This document shows positions 9,181 through 16,341 of a DNA stretch of 17,304 nucleotides, in pieces; the stretch's first letter is position 1, and every line of letters starts with the position of its first letter. The stretch covers positions 31,936-49,239 of the forward strand of contig NWUY0300019210.1 of the NCBI GenBank assembly GCA_004151065.3, written 5' to 3'. The position numbers and the translations under genes are program-made. Below the pieces are notes generated by a model. The model was given only the letters and a program-made list of their open reading frames with translations. It was not told where the DNA came from and ran no database searches. This DNA is from Larix sibirica. Lineage: Eukaryota; Streptophyta; Pinopsida; Pinales; Pinaceae.

Positions 9181-9960
9181 GAGTTGAAGGATATTTTATT
9201 CTCCTTCAAAAAGGCAAAGAGTCTGGCGCCCGATGGATGGACCACCGAATTTTATATTGGGTCTTATGATCTTCTAGAGGAATAATTATTGAGCGTGGGG
9301 GAAGAATCTCATGTTTCTGGAAAAGTGTTAGGGGCTATGAATTGAACTTTAATAGCATTGGTACCCAAGAAAAAAGGACCCATCGTCTTTCCAAGTTTTC
9401 AAATGCATTTCCTTGTGCAATTTGATCTACAAACTAAATTTGAAGATCATAGAAAATAGGATAAAAGGAGCCCGCCATAGATTATTTTAGAGGAGCAATT
9501 TGGATTTTTATTTAATCAACATATACATGATGTAGGTAAATCAACCTAAAGGGTCCCTCATACAATGAAACTAAAAAATATTCCTACAACTGTTATGAAG
9601 ATAGACCTCTCAAAGGCCTATGCTAAGGTAAATTGGTTTTTTATTAGACTAGTGCTACTCCAAATGGGCACGAGTCTTCCTACTGTCAACTAGATTATGG
9701 GATGTGTGCCTTTGGCAAGTTTTGCAATACTTATCAATGCTTTTCCTTCACATTATTTCAAGGCCCTAAGAGGGTTGAGACAAGGATGTCCTCTATATCC
9801 CTTCATTGCTTTATTAATTGCAGAAGGTCTGAGTAGGATGATACATACAACAAAAAAATCAGGAGTGCTAAAAGGTATACCTGTAGCTGAAGGTATATAT
9901 CTCACACACCTCTTATTTGTGGATGACATCTTGATCTTTGGAGATGGTTGAGTCAAAGAG
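9181..9960 (+). pseudogene. LINE-B reverse transcriptase domain remnant
   Basis: This enzyme copies the element RNA at the nicked target. The motifs are in the usual order. KAKSLAPDGW (about 9211-9240) is the entry motif. LIALVPKKKG follows (about 9352-9377), then EEQFGFLFNQHIHDVG (about 9490). Motif A, KIDLSKAYAKVNW (9598-9636), keeps the catalytic Asp, but the second Asp of SKAYD has become Ala. Motif B is RGLRQGCPLYPF. Motif C is FVDD (9916-9927), with both catalytic Asp intact. The longest open part is 9697-9951, ended by a TGA. A TAG before it sits where Trp is expected. Several stops make it non-functional, but this is the best preserved domain of the window. Confidence 0.9.
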
Positions 9961-10061
9961 TAGCGAACTTTCAAAGGAATCATGGATACATTCTACTTGG
10001 TCAAGGGGATGGATGTAAACCATAACAATTATTTAATTCTCTTTAGTGAAATCTCTCTTAA

Positions 10062-10830
10062 TTGGAAGATCAGAGTTGCCAACTTTTTCCTTTCACTTTT
10101 GGGGCATTGGATCAAGGGTTGAAATACTTAGGTTTTTACCTGAAACCAAATCATTATAAAGTTGTTGATTGGATGTGGTTATATACGAAAGTAGAAGCTA
10201 GGGTCTCTTGTTGGTGTTTTAATTGGTTAACCCTTGATGGAAGGTTAGTTATATTAAAATATGTTTTGCAAAGTATTCCAGTATATTGGCTCTCTTTAGC
10301 ACATGTCCCAAAAAGCATCCTATACAAAATTAGGAAAAAACGTTTTATCTTTCTTCGGACTAGTAGGAAATAAAAAGAGGGCATACCACTGGTTAAGTGG
10401 TCTAATTTAACAAAGCCAAAGGATTATGGTGGGTGGGGTGTACGAAATATTTACTTGTTTGGACAAGCTCTGGCAACAAAAATCTTATGGAGACTCCACT
10501 TTAATGAAGGACTACAGAGCGAGATTATGAAAAAGTACTTTAATGGATACACTTCGAAATCCTAGATTAGATCATAGAATAAGTCCCTCAAAGGGGCTTC
10601 AAATGTGTGGACAAGTCTGGTGTGTGCTTTCTCGATCTTAGGAAGATGGGTAGCCCGAACAGTTAGCAGAGGGGATAAAATCATAGTCGGTGAAGATCCA
10701 TGGGTGGGTGTCATTTGGAATTTCCACCTCTATGAAGACTTGAAATTTGTTCTACATACAAAAGGTATGATAAGATTGTTTGATGCGAGGATACAAGGGG
10801 TTCCTCAAGGATGAATACATAATTGGTTCT
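10062..10830 (+). pseudogene. LINE-B thumb and connection region
   Basis: The region reads LKYLGFYLKPNHYKVVDW (about 10120-10176), then LDGRLVILKYVLQSIPVYWL (about 10234-10293) and a TAA at 10371. In the same frame it continues with KEGIPLVKWSNL and KDYGGWGVRNI (to about 10450). The frame 10605-10814 holds VWTSLVCAFSILGRWVARTV, then a GDKIIVGEDPWVG motif (about 10671-10710) and ends RIQGVPQG. These motifs match the region after the reverse transcriptase of plant LINEs. LINE-A has a comparable G-D-A-x-F-F-x-D-x-W motif at 138-172. Confidence 0.85.
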
Positions 10831-11155
10831 TTGTAGAAGAATTGAATTAATAGGGGGCCTTAACAGAGGAACAAAACAATTATATTTCCTTGCTAACCCA
10901 CAATACAATTTTTTTTACATGATACATATGATGAATTGAAGTGAACTTGGAATAAGGAAACAAGTATTGTAACAACAAAATTAGGCTATGAGGTCTTATC
11001 CTCCAAGATTTGCTAGGAGAAAGATTGTGGCGATGGTCAGTTATATGGAAGCTTTATTGCCCTCTTAAAAATTGAATCTTCACCTGGATAGCATTATAAA
11101 ACAAGATCTTGACTTGAGACAATGACCAAAATAGATCTTGGTAAGGCCCAATAAA

Positions 11156-11209
11156 TGTATTCTTTGCAAATGCAATGAAGAAACTGTGGATCACTTATTT
11201 ATAACTTGT
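11156..11209 (+). pseudogene. LINE-B zinc finger (zf-RVT), metal ligands preserved
   Basis: The motif reads CILCKCNEETVDHLFITC, that is C-x2-C, then His, then x4-C, with all metal ligands in place. Upstream parts (about 10980-11150), such as TKLGYEVLSSKI, lie in other frames with stops. Downstream, SFAS, then TGA, VW, then TAG continues the family pattern, where the stops sit at probable Trp or Gln codons. Further on, MMWGIWLGRNKMNFDGK (11351-11402) is the linker to the RNase H, equivalent to FLLWETWKEHN of LINE-A. Confidence 0.85.
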
Positions 11210-11551
11210 TCCTTTGCTTCATGAGTTTGGTAGGATGTATTAAGGACCTTAAATTGCACAAGTCAATGGTCACAAGGAAACTTATTGCATTGATTTGAAT
11301 CTTGGTTTGCAGATTCAACAATCAATCCATTCAGAGCTTTACCTTGTTATGTGATGTGGGGTATTTGGCTAGGGAGAAACAAAATGAATTTTGATGGTAA
11401 AGTTTGGAATTTAGCAGCACATAAAATTAGAATATCGTTCAAGGAAGGCAATAAGGATAAAAACCAAAAGAGTATCATAATCCTAAAAGATCATACTATT
11501 CAAAATGAAGTTTGTAGTTTTTTTTATAGTGATTGAAGGGCTACTGAACAT

Positions 11552-11960
11552 TTGTGGTGCTGGAGTTGTCTTGTATCTCTCACATTCTCATTACTTCACT
11601 TTAAGGCATGGAGTAGGTTCGGGAACAAATACCATAACAAATCTCTTGCCTTTTGGGTACTATTAAAATTTCCCTTGACAAAGGTTTCAGAACCCTTCAG
11701 GTTCTGGGGGACTCAAAAATATAGGTGGATTGGTTCAATGGAAACTGCCAAATAAAAAATATGGTGCTATCTAATATTTTACATAGAATTCAAGAGGCAG
11801 GAAATGAGTTTATTGCGATATATCTTTAGGATACTTACAAGGAATTCAACAAAAAAGCTAATGCTCTCTCAAAAGAAGCAATTACTCTATAGGATGGTAT
11901 TTTTATCTCATATGAATTCAATGGTAAGGAGAGGTTTCCTGAAGTATCACAATTCATTTT
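11552..11960 (+). pseudogene. LINE-B RNase H domain remnant
   Basis: The reading changes frame twice. It starts CGAGVVLYLSHSHYFTL and GVGSGTNTITNLL (11552-11650), then moves to another frame, FRTLQVLGDSKI (about 11690-11722), which holds the catalytic Asp of the G-D-S motif. It continues WFNGNCQIKNMVLSNILHRI and FNKKANALSKEAI (about 11848-11886), where the family has Asp and this copy Asn. The first acidic residue is also not clearly present. So the domain is dead. It belongs to a different RNase H sequence group from LINE-A. The short open frames 11351-11536 and 11552-11755 are pieces of this LINE and not separate genes. Confidence 0.8.
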
Positions 11961-12245
11961 TTGATCTAAATCCTTATTTTTGAGCTTGACTTCTTTTTGG
12001 TTATGTCTTTGAACATTGGGGATTATTGTCAAGGGATAAAAGGTTTTTAGTTGTATTGGGTTATACTCAGTTTTGGGGCCGATGTATGTTTATAGTTTCT
12101 TAAAAGCCAGTTCAGAAGAAGAATGCTTTACCCTAAAGTTGAGAAGGAGCATGTAGGCTCTCCCATGTATATTTTGATTTCACACTTGAAATAACAAATA
12201 TAAGATTTTTTTCTTGGAAAAAATTCGAGCAAGTATACCTATGAG
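11961..12245. other. LINE-B 3' tail and junction with the Ty3/gypsy remnant
   Basis: Sequence after the RNase H of LINE-B has no protein features and probably is the 3' untranslated region. It includes a T run (12208-12215) and an A run (12220-12225). No clear poly(A) tail, target duplication or LTR end marks the junction, so which element came first cannot be decided from this copy. Confidence 0.4.
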
Positions 12246-12256
12246 AATAAATTAAG

Positions 12257-12480
12257 TTGGTCCTTTATGCAATGGATATGCAATACCATTACCTGATTGA
12301 GAGGCATTTTCATATCAAGAAAGACCATATGATATTTAACTATTTTTTGGAACAATTTATATCTTCCCTCGAGCAACAAAAGTGGGTCACCAAGATGTTA
12401 GGCTATGATTATGAGATCATCTACAAGGAGGGAGAGAACATGGCAGTTGACCACTTGTCAAGAAAATATAAGGAGGATGG
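12257..12480 (+). pseudogene. Ty3/gypsy RNase H, C-terminal part
   Basis: The open frame reads LYAMDMQYHYLIERHFHIKK, then DHMIFNYFLEQ, EQQKWVTKMLGYDYEI and GENMAVDHLSRK. This follows the family pattern W-x-x-Y-L-x-G-R-x-F, T-D-H-x-S-L-x-Y-L, and N-x-V-A-D-x-L-S-R, although the Thr of TDH is Lys here. The frame is open to about 12515, so this is the best preserved coding part of the element. The expected Glu-bearing motif upstream is absent, because the element is truncated here. Confidence 0.9.
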
Positions 12481-12689
12481 GTATGTGTTTCCCTTAACCT
12501 TACTAGTGCGACATTGAATTACAAAGTTATGCCATGAATTAATTATTGAGGCTAATGTTGTTCAACTCATTCAACAGCCAAGGAAGTATATGCACCCCCT
12601 TATAGTCTATACTTGTCATTGCAACAACTTGAGGTAAAAAGCGAGTATCATTTTGTTGTAGAACTCTGCTTTAAAAGCATGAGTGCTTG

Positions 12690-12834
12690 CAAAATTTGAT
12701 TCCTCTCCCACTACAGTTCACTGTGGATTTTAGAAAAATATAAAAGGGTTAAGTGTTCATTCTTTTAGGATGGATGAAGGAGGACATACATACATTCTTA
12801 ACTTAATATGATGGATTCCAAAGGAACAAGGGTG
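12690..12834 (+). pseudogene. Ty3/gypsy integrase zinc-binding domain remnant
   Basis: The H-H-C-C domain of integrase can be followed. FDSSPTTVHCGF (about 12698-12733) holds the histidine region. Then come FF, TAG and DG (about 12758-12772), where Trp is expected at the TAG. A probable 1-base deletion near 12773 shifts the frame to MKEDIHTFLT (12774-12803). The Cys pair has become Tyr and Phe (YDGFQ, about 12807-12821), so zinc binding is lost. NKGETMNTP (12825-12851) leads into the core. Confidence 0.75.
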
Positions 12835-13069
12835 AAACAATGAATACCCCTAGGACATTGTAGCCTCTACCTCTCCATACCAAAATATGGGTTTACATCT
12901 CCATGGATTTTATGGTTTTGACATCATGGTGGTTGTTAATTACCTTTCTAAATATACCCAAATTTGTGCCTTACAACACCCAATTAAGCCATCCATTGTT
13001 GTATAAGTCTTCATGGACAATATTTTATAATTGCGTGGCATGCCTAAATCCATTGTGACATATCCCGAT
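12835..13069 (+). pseudogene. Ty3/gypsy integrase core, first part (interrupted by a SINE)
   Basis: Motifs in order are PLPLHTKIWV, ISMDF (first catalytic Asp, about 12897-12911), then after a frame change IMVVVNYLSKYTQICALQH and VFMDNIL, TAA, LRGMPKSIVTYPD (to 13069). The second catalytic Asp, in S-D-R-D of the family, appears as T-Y-P-D here and is lost. Immediately after the PD codons the coding sequence stops and the inserted SINE begins. Confidence 0.85.
13050..13069 (+). repeat. Left target-site duplication of the SINE in the integrase
   Basis: ccattgtgacatat followed by cccgat is integrase coding sequence (SIVTYPD). The copy at 13291-13310 agrees at 14 of 20 positions. The two copies have diverged, as have other parts of these old elements. 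Confidence 0.65.
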
Positions 13070-13290
13070 GGGATAGCTCGAGTGGTTGAGTGTTACGACT
13101 TACAAGTAGGAGGTCATGGGGTTAAGTCCTCGAGCTAGCTATCTATGTGAATATGGAGAGCCTCACTCAATGTACTCATCATGTTAGGTTTCCAACGCTG
13201 TAATTGAATGATTTACCACATACACTACACTCAAAATGAGGGGAAGTGCTTGGAGGGTTTCCCCATGATGTGTATTCCATTAAAAAAAAT
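13070..13290 (+). mobile_element. tRNA-derived SINE (S2) inserted in the gypsy integrase
   Basis: This retroposon of about 221 bp divides the integrase core exactly: coding sequence stops at 13069 and resumes at 13308. It has an A box, TAGCTCGAGTGG (13074-13085), a B box, GGTTAAGTCCT (13120-13130), 34 bp further on, and an A-rich tail (13281-13289). A pair of diverged 20-bp direct repeats flanks it. The head resembles tRNAs of the TAGCTCxAGTGG kind. An 11-bp inverted repeat, gatagctcgag (13072-13082) against ctcgagct-agct-atc (13129-13143), lies around the head. It was presumably moved by a LINE. Confidence 0.8.
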
Positions 13291-13310
13291 CCACTGTTAC
13301 ACATGGTGAT
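13291..13310 (+). repeat. Right target-site duplication of the SINE in the integrase
   Basis: ccactgttacacatggtgat follows the A-rich tail of the SINE directly and matches 13050-13069 at 14 of 20 positions. The gat at 13308-13310 restarts the integrase frame. Confidence 0.65.
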
Positions 13311-13540
13311 ATTATCTTCACTAGCAAAATCTTGTAGAAGTTGTTTAAATTCTACGGTACCTAATTGAAAATGAACACAACCTATCATATGCAAACATTT
13401 GGTCAGATAGAGGTGGTTAATAAGTGCTTGGAGGACCAATGGGGCCATCAAGTTCAATGGCTCACCCAATCACAATGGTTCTAAATACCACCTATCATGA
13501 TGCTACAAAAATGTCACCTTGTGAGGTTTTCTATGGATAA
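13308..13540 (+). pseudogene. Ty3/gypsy integrase core, second part
   Basis: The frame resumes with DIIFTSKIL, TAG, KLFKFYGT. After a TAA it reads MNTTYHMQTFGQIEVVNKCL, which holds the third catalytic residue (Glu of GQxEVVN) and the family landmark YHxQTxGQ. After a frame change it continues with WLTQSQWF and, in yet another frame, VRFSMDKAFPSIASYVLGTS (about 13520-13580). The minus-strand open frame 13179-13469 is a shadow that also crosses the SINE. Confidence 0.85.
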
Positions 13541-13769
13541 AGCCTTCCCTTCTATAGCTTCATATGTCCTAGGCACATCCAAGGTTCAGGAAGTGGATAT
13601 CAATATTAACACTAGAGTTGAGATTCAATGTACAAATAAGGACAATTTACTCCCAGTTTGAATGGAATGAAGCAACAACTAGATCAACAATGCTCAGAGT
13701 GCTCCTTTGAAGAAGAGGATTGGTTGTTTCTTATCTCCAACCCTATAAACAAACCTTTGTCAAGGAAAA

Positions 13770-14110
13770 GTGATACTAGAAGCTAGCACCCAAGTTCTAT
13801 GTCCCTTATCAAATCCTCCAGCACATTGGATAGGTTGCATATAAATTGGCTCTCTTAACCCATTCCAAAATCCACATAGTCTTTCATGTGTCATGCTTGA
13901 AGAATGACGTAATATACATGTGTCAAGTGTAGACCATCCTCCTCGAACTTAATAAAGAGGGTTCCATTTGGTTATAGTTTGAGGTTGTACTAGACAAAAG
14001 AGAGCATCGAGTGCACCGACACATTATCCAAAAAGTATTGATACAATGGAAGGATACCAACCCGAAGGTGCCACCTAGGAATCAACAACAATTTTATAAT
14101 AGTCTCCACA
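13770..14110 (+). pseudogene. Ty3/gypsy integrase C-terminal and chromodomain-like region
   Basis: The reading KLAPKFYVPYQILQHIG, TAG, VAYKLALLTHSKIHIVFHVS, CLKND matches the C-terminal part of Ty3/gypsy integrases (G-P-Y, then H-P-V-F-H-V-S). A linker with LLELNKEGSIWL leads, after a TAG, to FEVVLDKREHRVHRHII and VLIQWKDTNPK, which resembles the R-L-x-x-V-L-x-K-W core of chromodomains in chromoviruses. The expected W-E-P motif is replaced (PPRN). The domain ends near 14110 just before the purine tract. Confidence 0.8.
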
Positions 14111-14139
14111 CCTCTAGCCTTAAGGATGGCATTGCTTTT

Positions 14140-14153
14140 GAAGGGGGACGACA
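14140..14153 (+). promoter_or_regulatory. Polypurine tract of the Ty3/gypsy element
   Basis: gaagggggacgaca lies about 30 bp after the coding end and directly before a TG that would start the 3' LTR. Two pyrimidines interrupt the purine run and are probably later changes. The tract primes plus-strand DNA synthesis in LTR retrotransposons. Confidence 0.55.
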
Positions 14154-14400
14154 TGCTAGGGTCCTATTCTAACCTCCTTGTTGTGTGGTACTTATTAGTT
14201 AGTCAATTATGTGCATGGGCATCCTATTTGAATAATTCCCACTAAGTATTTGATGTATGGTTAATTAATGTAAAATGGCAATCCATATGGAATAAGACTT
14301 GGTAAGTAGTTGGTGCTCATTATTGTTTCAACCACTAGTGGATAGATTTCAGGTAGTGAGAAACTATTTAAAGAATTAACGAGCTTTGTTGTGTTTTGTC
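14154..14400 (+). repeat. Probable 3' LTR start of the Ty3/gypsy element, cut short
   Basis: The sequence starts tgctagggtcc after the purine tract. A TATA-like block, tatttaaa (14365-14372), lies about 210 bp in, as in the U3 region of an LTR. The following gagctttgttgtg would be the start of the transcript. No matching LTR is in the window, so the borders are not proven. It seems to be broken near 14400 by the antisense LINE tail. Confidence 0.5.
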
Positions 14401-14404
14401 AAGT

Positions 14405-14600
14405 ATTTTCTTTTATTTTTTAACTGAAACGGGTAGACTTGTTATATTAAAAGGTTGAGGAATACATGCAAGAATACATACTATTCCATATTACAAAAAT
14501 GCTCGTCCTAATAGAGCTATACCACAAAAAAAAAATTAGCCTGGTAAACTATAACAACTATGGCATGTCCATCAAAGAACTTAAGACTATATATTTGAAC
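14405..14600 (-). mobile_element. Probable antisense LINE 3' end (truncated)
   Basis: Read on the minus strand, this ends with cttttaatataacaagtcta, cccgtttcag and then an A-rich tail (ttaaaaaataaaagaaaa; on the plus strand about 14404-14423). The ending 'AATATAA-C-x-x-G-T-C-T-A-C-C-C-G-T-T-T-C' before an A-rich tail is familiar from plant LINE 3' ends. No coding domain is left, so the piece would be a short, 5'-truncated copy. The A run (14525-14534 on the plus strand) shows only as a T run on the minus strand. The call rests on the tail only. Confidence 0.4.
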
Positions 14601-14640
14601 AAACCGTCCTAACAAAACTATTCAAAAAAAGAGCATAAAN

Positions 14641-14735
14641 TGGGTGCACCTAGGGGTATAGTGGTAGTGGACTTAGATCCCCATACATCATGCAAGTACC
14701 AACCCTATCGCAATTGCTGATTCCCTAAAACTTTC
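14641..14735 (+). mobile_element. tRNA-derived SINE (S3), same family as the second half of S1
   Basis: A-box region ggggtatagtggtagtgg (14653-14670) is close to the head of plant tRNA-Asp or tRNA-Gly, and B box aagtaccaaccc (14694-14705) lies about 30 bp on. The 3' part ends tgattccctaaaa. Compared with S1, the block ggggtatagtg and the block tgattcc are both exactly 65 bp apart start to start in the two elements. No convincing target duplication was seen; a weak one may involve actattcaaa before and actttctcaaa after. An ambiguous base lies at its 5' edge (14640). Confidence 0.65.
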
Positions 14736-14759
14736 TCAAACTTATAAGAGATACACTTT

Positions 14760-15560
14760 CAAAATATCCAACAAATGAAAGCTCTGAATGTTACATAAAA
14801 ACTAGTGCAATCTTTAATGAAATGCAATACTAGGAAAATAAAATGATGATGATTAATACTAAGAATTTGAAGAATTATTTTCTTAGTCAAATTGTTTTCT
14901 AAATTAACACACTTCAAAAACCAACAATCAATTAATGGATTTAAATAATGAAATTGTAACAAGAATGAAATGCAAAACCTTAAGGTTTGCAAAGAAAAGG
15001 AGTAAAGCTTTTAAAAGGAGAATATTTATTCTTTAACTAATACTAATGTGATTTTAAGCAAATCAAAAGGAGAACTCAATCCTAAAACAAATCTTCGATG
15101 TTGCAACTAAAGCGTAACCCTAACAACAAGTACTGGGGTTCAAAATCCATTTTCCTTACCTACACTATATAAGAGGAAATTTTTGAAAAATAGCTTAAAT
15201 TTGAAAGCAAACAAAACAAAAAAGCCCAGAAGACTAGAAGAAATCCTAAAAACAAATCAAAGGTGAAAAATCTAAAAACAAAAATTAGGTTGCAAGAATC
15301 TATCAAAATTTCGGGGCATCACAGTTTTATCCCGCCAAAAATGTAGTCACATGGTTCTTGAGAGGAAATCCATGACGTGATCTGAAAGTCAAAAGGCTAA
15401 AAAACACCCACAACTAAGGATTATAATGAGATTTTATAGTTAGGCCACTTGAAAATGATGGTTACAACAAGGAAAAAACAATAAAAAATGCAAGGGAAAC
15501 TAAACTACCATAAAAACCCTGATGTTGCACACACACAACCAAGGATGAAAACAAGGCTTT
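14760..15560 (-). other. A-rich stretch, possible leader of a minus-strand LTR element
   Basis: No coding frame of note is present on either strand. If the LTR at 15593-16341 is real, this is the untranslated leader or a decayed interior following its primer binding site. A TATA-like tatataag on the plus strand (15166-15173) has no gene after it. The open minus-strand frame 14759-14992 is low-complexity. Confidence 0.4.
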
Positions 15561-15561
15561 T

Positions 15562-15580
15562 ATCCTCAGTATTGTCGCCA
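15562..15580 (-). promoter_or_regulatory. Probable primer binding site of a minus-strand LTR retrotransposon
   Basis: On the minus strand TTGGCGACAATACTGAGGAT follows the sequence ATTATCAAA. Plant Ty3/gypsy elements of the Athila/Tat type have TTGGCGCCGTTGCCGGGGAT there, complementary to the 3' end of tRNA-Asp. By eye about 12 of 19 bases agree, and several of the differences are transitions. The site is 13 bases downstream of the proposed LTR end. Confidence 0.5.
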
Positions 15581-15791
15581 ATTTGATAATGGTGTTTTCT
15601 TACCAATATGTACGGAAAGAATCTACTTAATGGTTGTGTTTATTAACTAGCAGATAAAATGGAATTAAACTACAAATCTATAGATAAAGCAAATCATTAC
15701 CTACTATATCTCATGCAAAAGAAAGTAGATCAAATACCAACATACATCTCATATTCTTAAAGTGTGAGATACAATAAAGAATGTAAGAGAG

Positions 15792-15797
15792 TTTATT
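15792..15797 (-). terminator. AATAAA polyadenylation signal of the minus-strand LTR
   Basis: AATAAA on the minus strand, 250 bp after the TATA box. A second AATAAA lies on the minus strand at about 15644-15639, close to the LTR end. Plant signals are loose, so either could serve. Confidence 0.35.
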
Positions 15798-16045
15798 AAG
15801 AATAGAAACACGAGATTTACAATACAACACCTTAGGATAGTTGAAGAAGCTAGGGGGGCTCCAAAGTTATCTTGGGGGAGGGTCCTTTGCTTCCTTGTGT
15901 GCTCTACTCCAAGCTTTAGGTGGTAGAAAAAATATACCTCAATGGTAGAAAGAACTAGGCTTAGGGTGCTTTGCTCTCTCTACAAAAATTTCAGCAATAT
16001 ATCCCTGCAATGAATGAGTGGTGTTATGGGTGACCTCAATAACTT

Positions 16046-16053
16046 TATTTATA
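16046..16053 (-). promoter_or_regulatory. TATA box of the minus-strand LTR
   Basis: TATAAATA on the minus strand, in the context CCCTATAAATAAAG, is a strong plant TATA box. It lies about 290 bp into the proposed LTR. The start of transcription would be some 30 bp further, near 16015. Confidence 0.55.
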
Positions 16054-16341
16054 GGGGAAATAGTAAATCTTTTGAGAGCTAGCTTCAAATGTGAACAATC
16101 CTATTGTATTAATGAAGTAACAAGATAATGATAACTATTGAAGACTAGATCAAACACTATTTTTTAAAATAACATATTGATAAGGTCCACATTAAGCCAC
16201 TATGCCAATTTTGGAAGGCATTAATGAGCCAGAAGAAATAATGATCTTTTAGTTTTAGGGCCAAAGCACAATTTTTAAAGGATTTAGTGGCCGCGAGCAG
16301 AAAATTCTGCAAATCTCACTTGTAGACATTTATTGTCAACA

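Larger units (their letters stand above)
7103..12200 (+). mobile_element. LINE-B: nearly complete, decayed plant L1-type LINE
   Basis: The order is ORF1-like piece (7103-7737), apurinic endonuclease (7852-8570), linker (8580-9180), reverse transcriptase (9181-9960), thumb and connection (10060-10830), zinc finger (11156-11209) and RNase H (11552-11960). This is the full plan of a plant L1-clade LINE with a C-terminal RNase H. Its 5.1 kb length is near the usual size for the group. Dozens of stops and frameshifts, and several lost catalytic residues, make it dead. The 3' end is not sharp: after the RNase H the sequence fades between 11960 and 12246, where the Ty3/gypsy remnant begins. No long poly(A) tail and no target duplication were found. 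Confidence 0.85.
12246..14150 (+). mobile_element. Ty3/gypsy retrotransposon, 3' half only (chromovirus-like)
   Basis: This is the pol end of an LTR retrotransposon. It has the end of RNase H (12257-12480), a linker, an integrase zinc-binding domain (12690-12830), the integrase core in two parts (12835-13069 and 13308-13540), and a C-terminal domain ending in a chromodomain-like segment (13770-14110). A purine tract (14140-14150) and LTR start follow. The 5' half (gag, protease, reverse transcriptase) is absent: the homology begins inside RNase H. The integrase is interrupted by a SINE. Stops and frameshifts are frequent. In this group integrase inserts the cDNA and the chromodomain can guide it to chromatin; both are broken here. 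Confidence 0.9.
15593..16341 (-). repeat. Probable LTR of a retrotransposon in minus orientation
   Basis: The minus-strand sequence starts TGTTGACAATA (from 16341) and ends AAAACA (15593), so it has TG...CA ends with TGTT/AACA short inverted termini, about 749 bp. Inside, on the minus strand, a TATA box, TATAAATA (16053-16046), lies about 290 bp from the start and an AATAAA signal (15797-15792) about 250 bp after that. The primer binding site follows the end. This is the order of U3, R and U5. No second LTR and no coding interior are present in the window, so the element is truncated or continues as unrecognised sequence. Confidence 0.5.

Noticed and set aside
9753-9983. Minus-strand open frame of 76 codons
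   Set aside because: It lies opposite the reverse transcriptase motifs B and C of LINE-B and is their antisense shadow.
13067-13143. A functional tRNA gene at the S2 head
   Set aside because: A and B boxes are present, but no acceptor stem closes in the proper place and the sequence continues into a SINE body with an A-rich tail and target duplications.
13179-13469. Minus-strand open frame with CSVCGKSF, like a C2H2 zinc finger
   Set aside because: It spans the SINE tail and the integrase on the opposite strand, and the zinc-finger-like piece lacks the histidine pair; it is antisense chance.
15130-15147. B-box-like ggttcaaaatcc on the plus strand
   Set aside because: No A box was found 30-60 bp upstream and there is no tail or duplication, so a SINE or tRNA is not supported.
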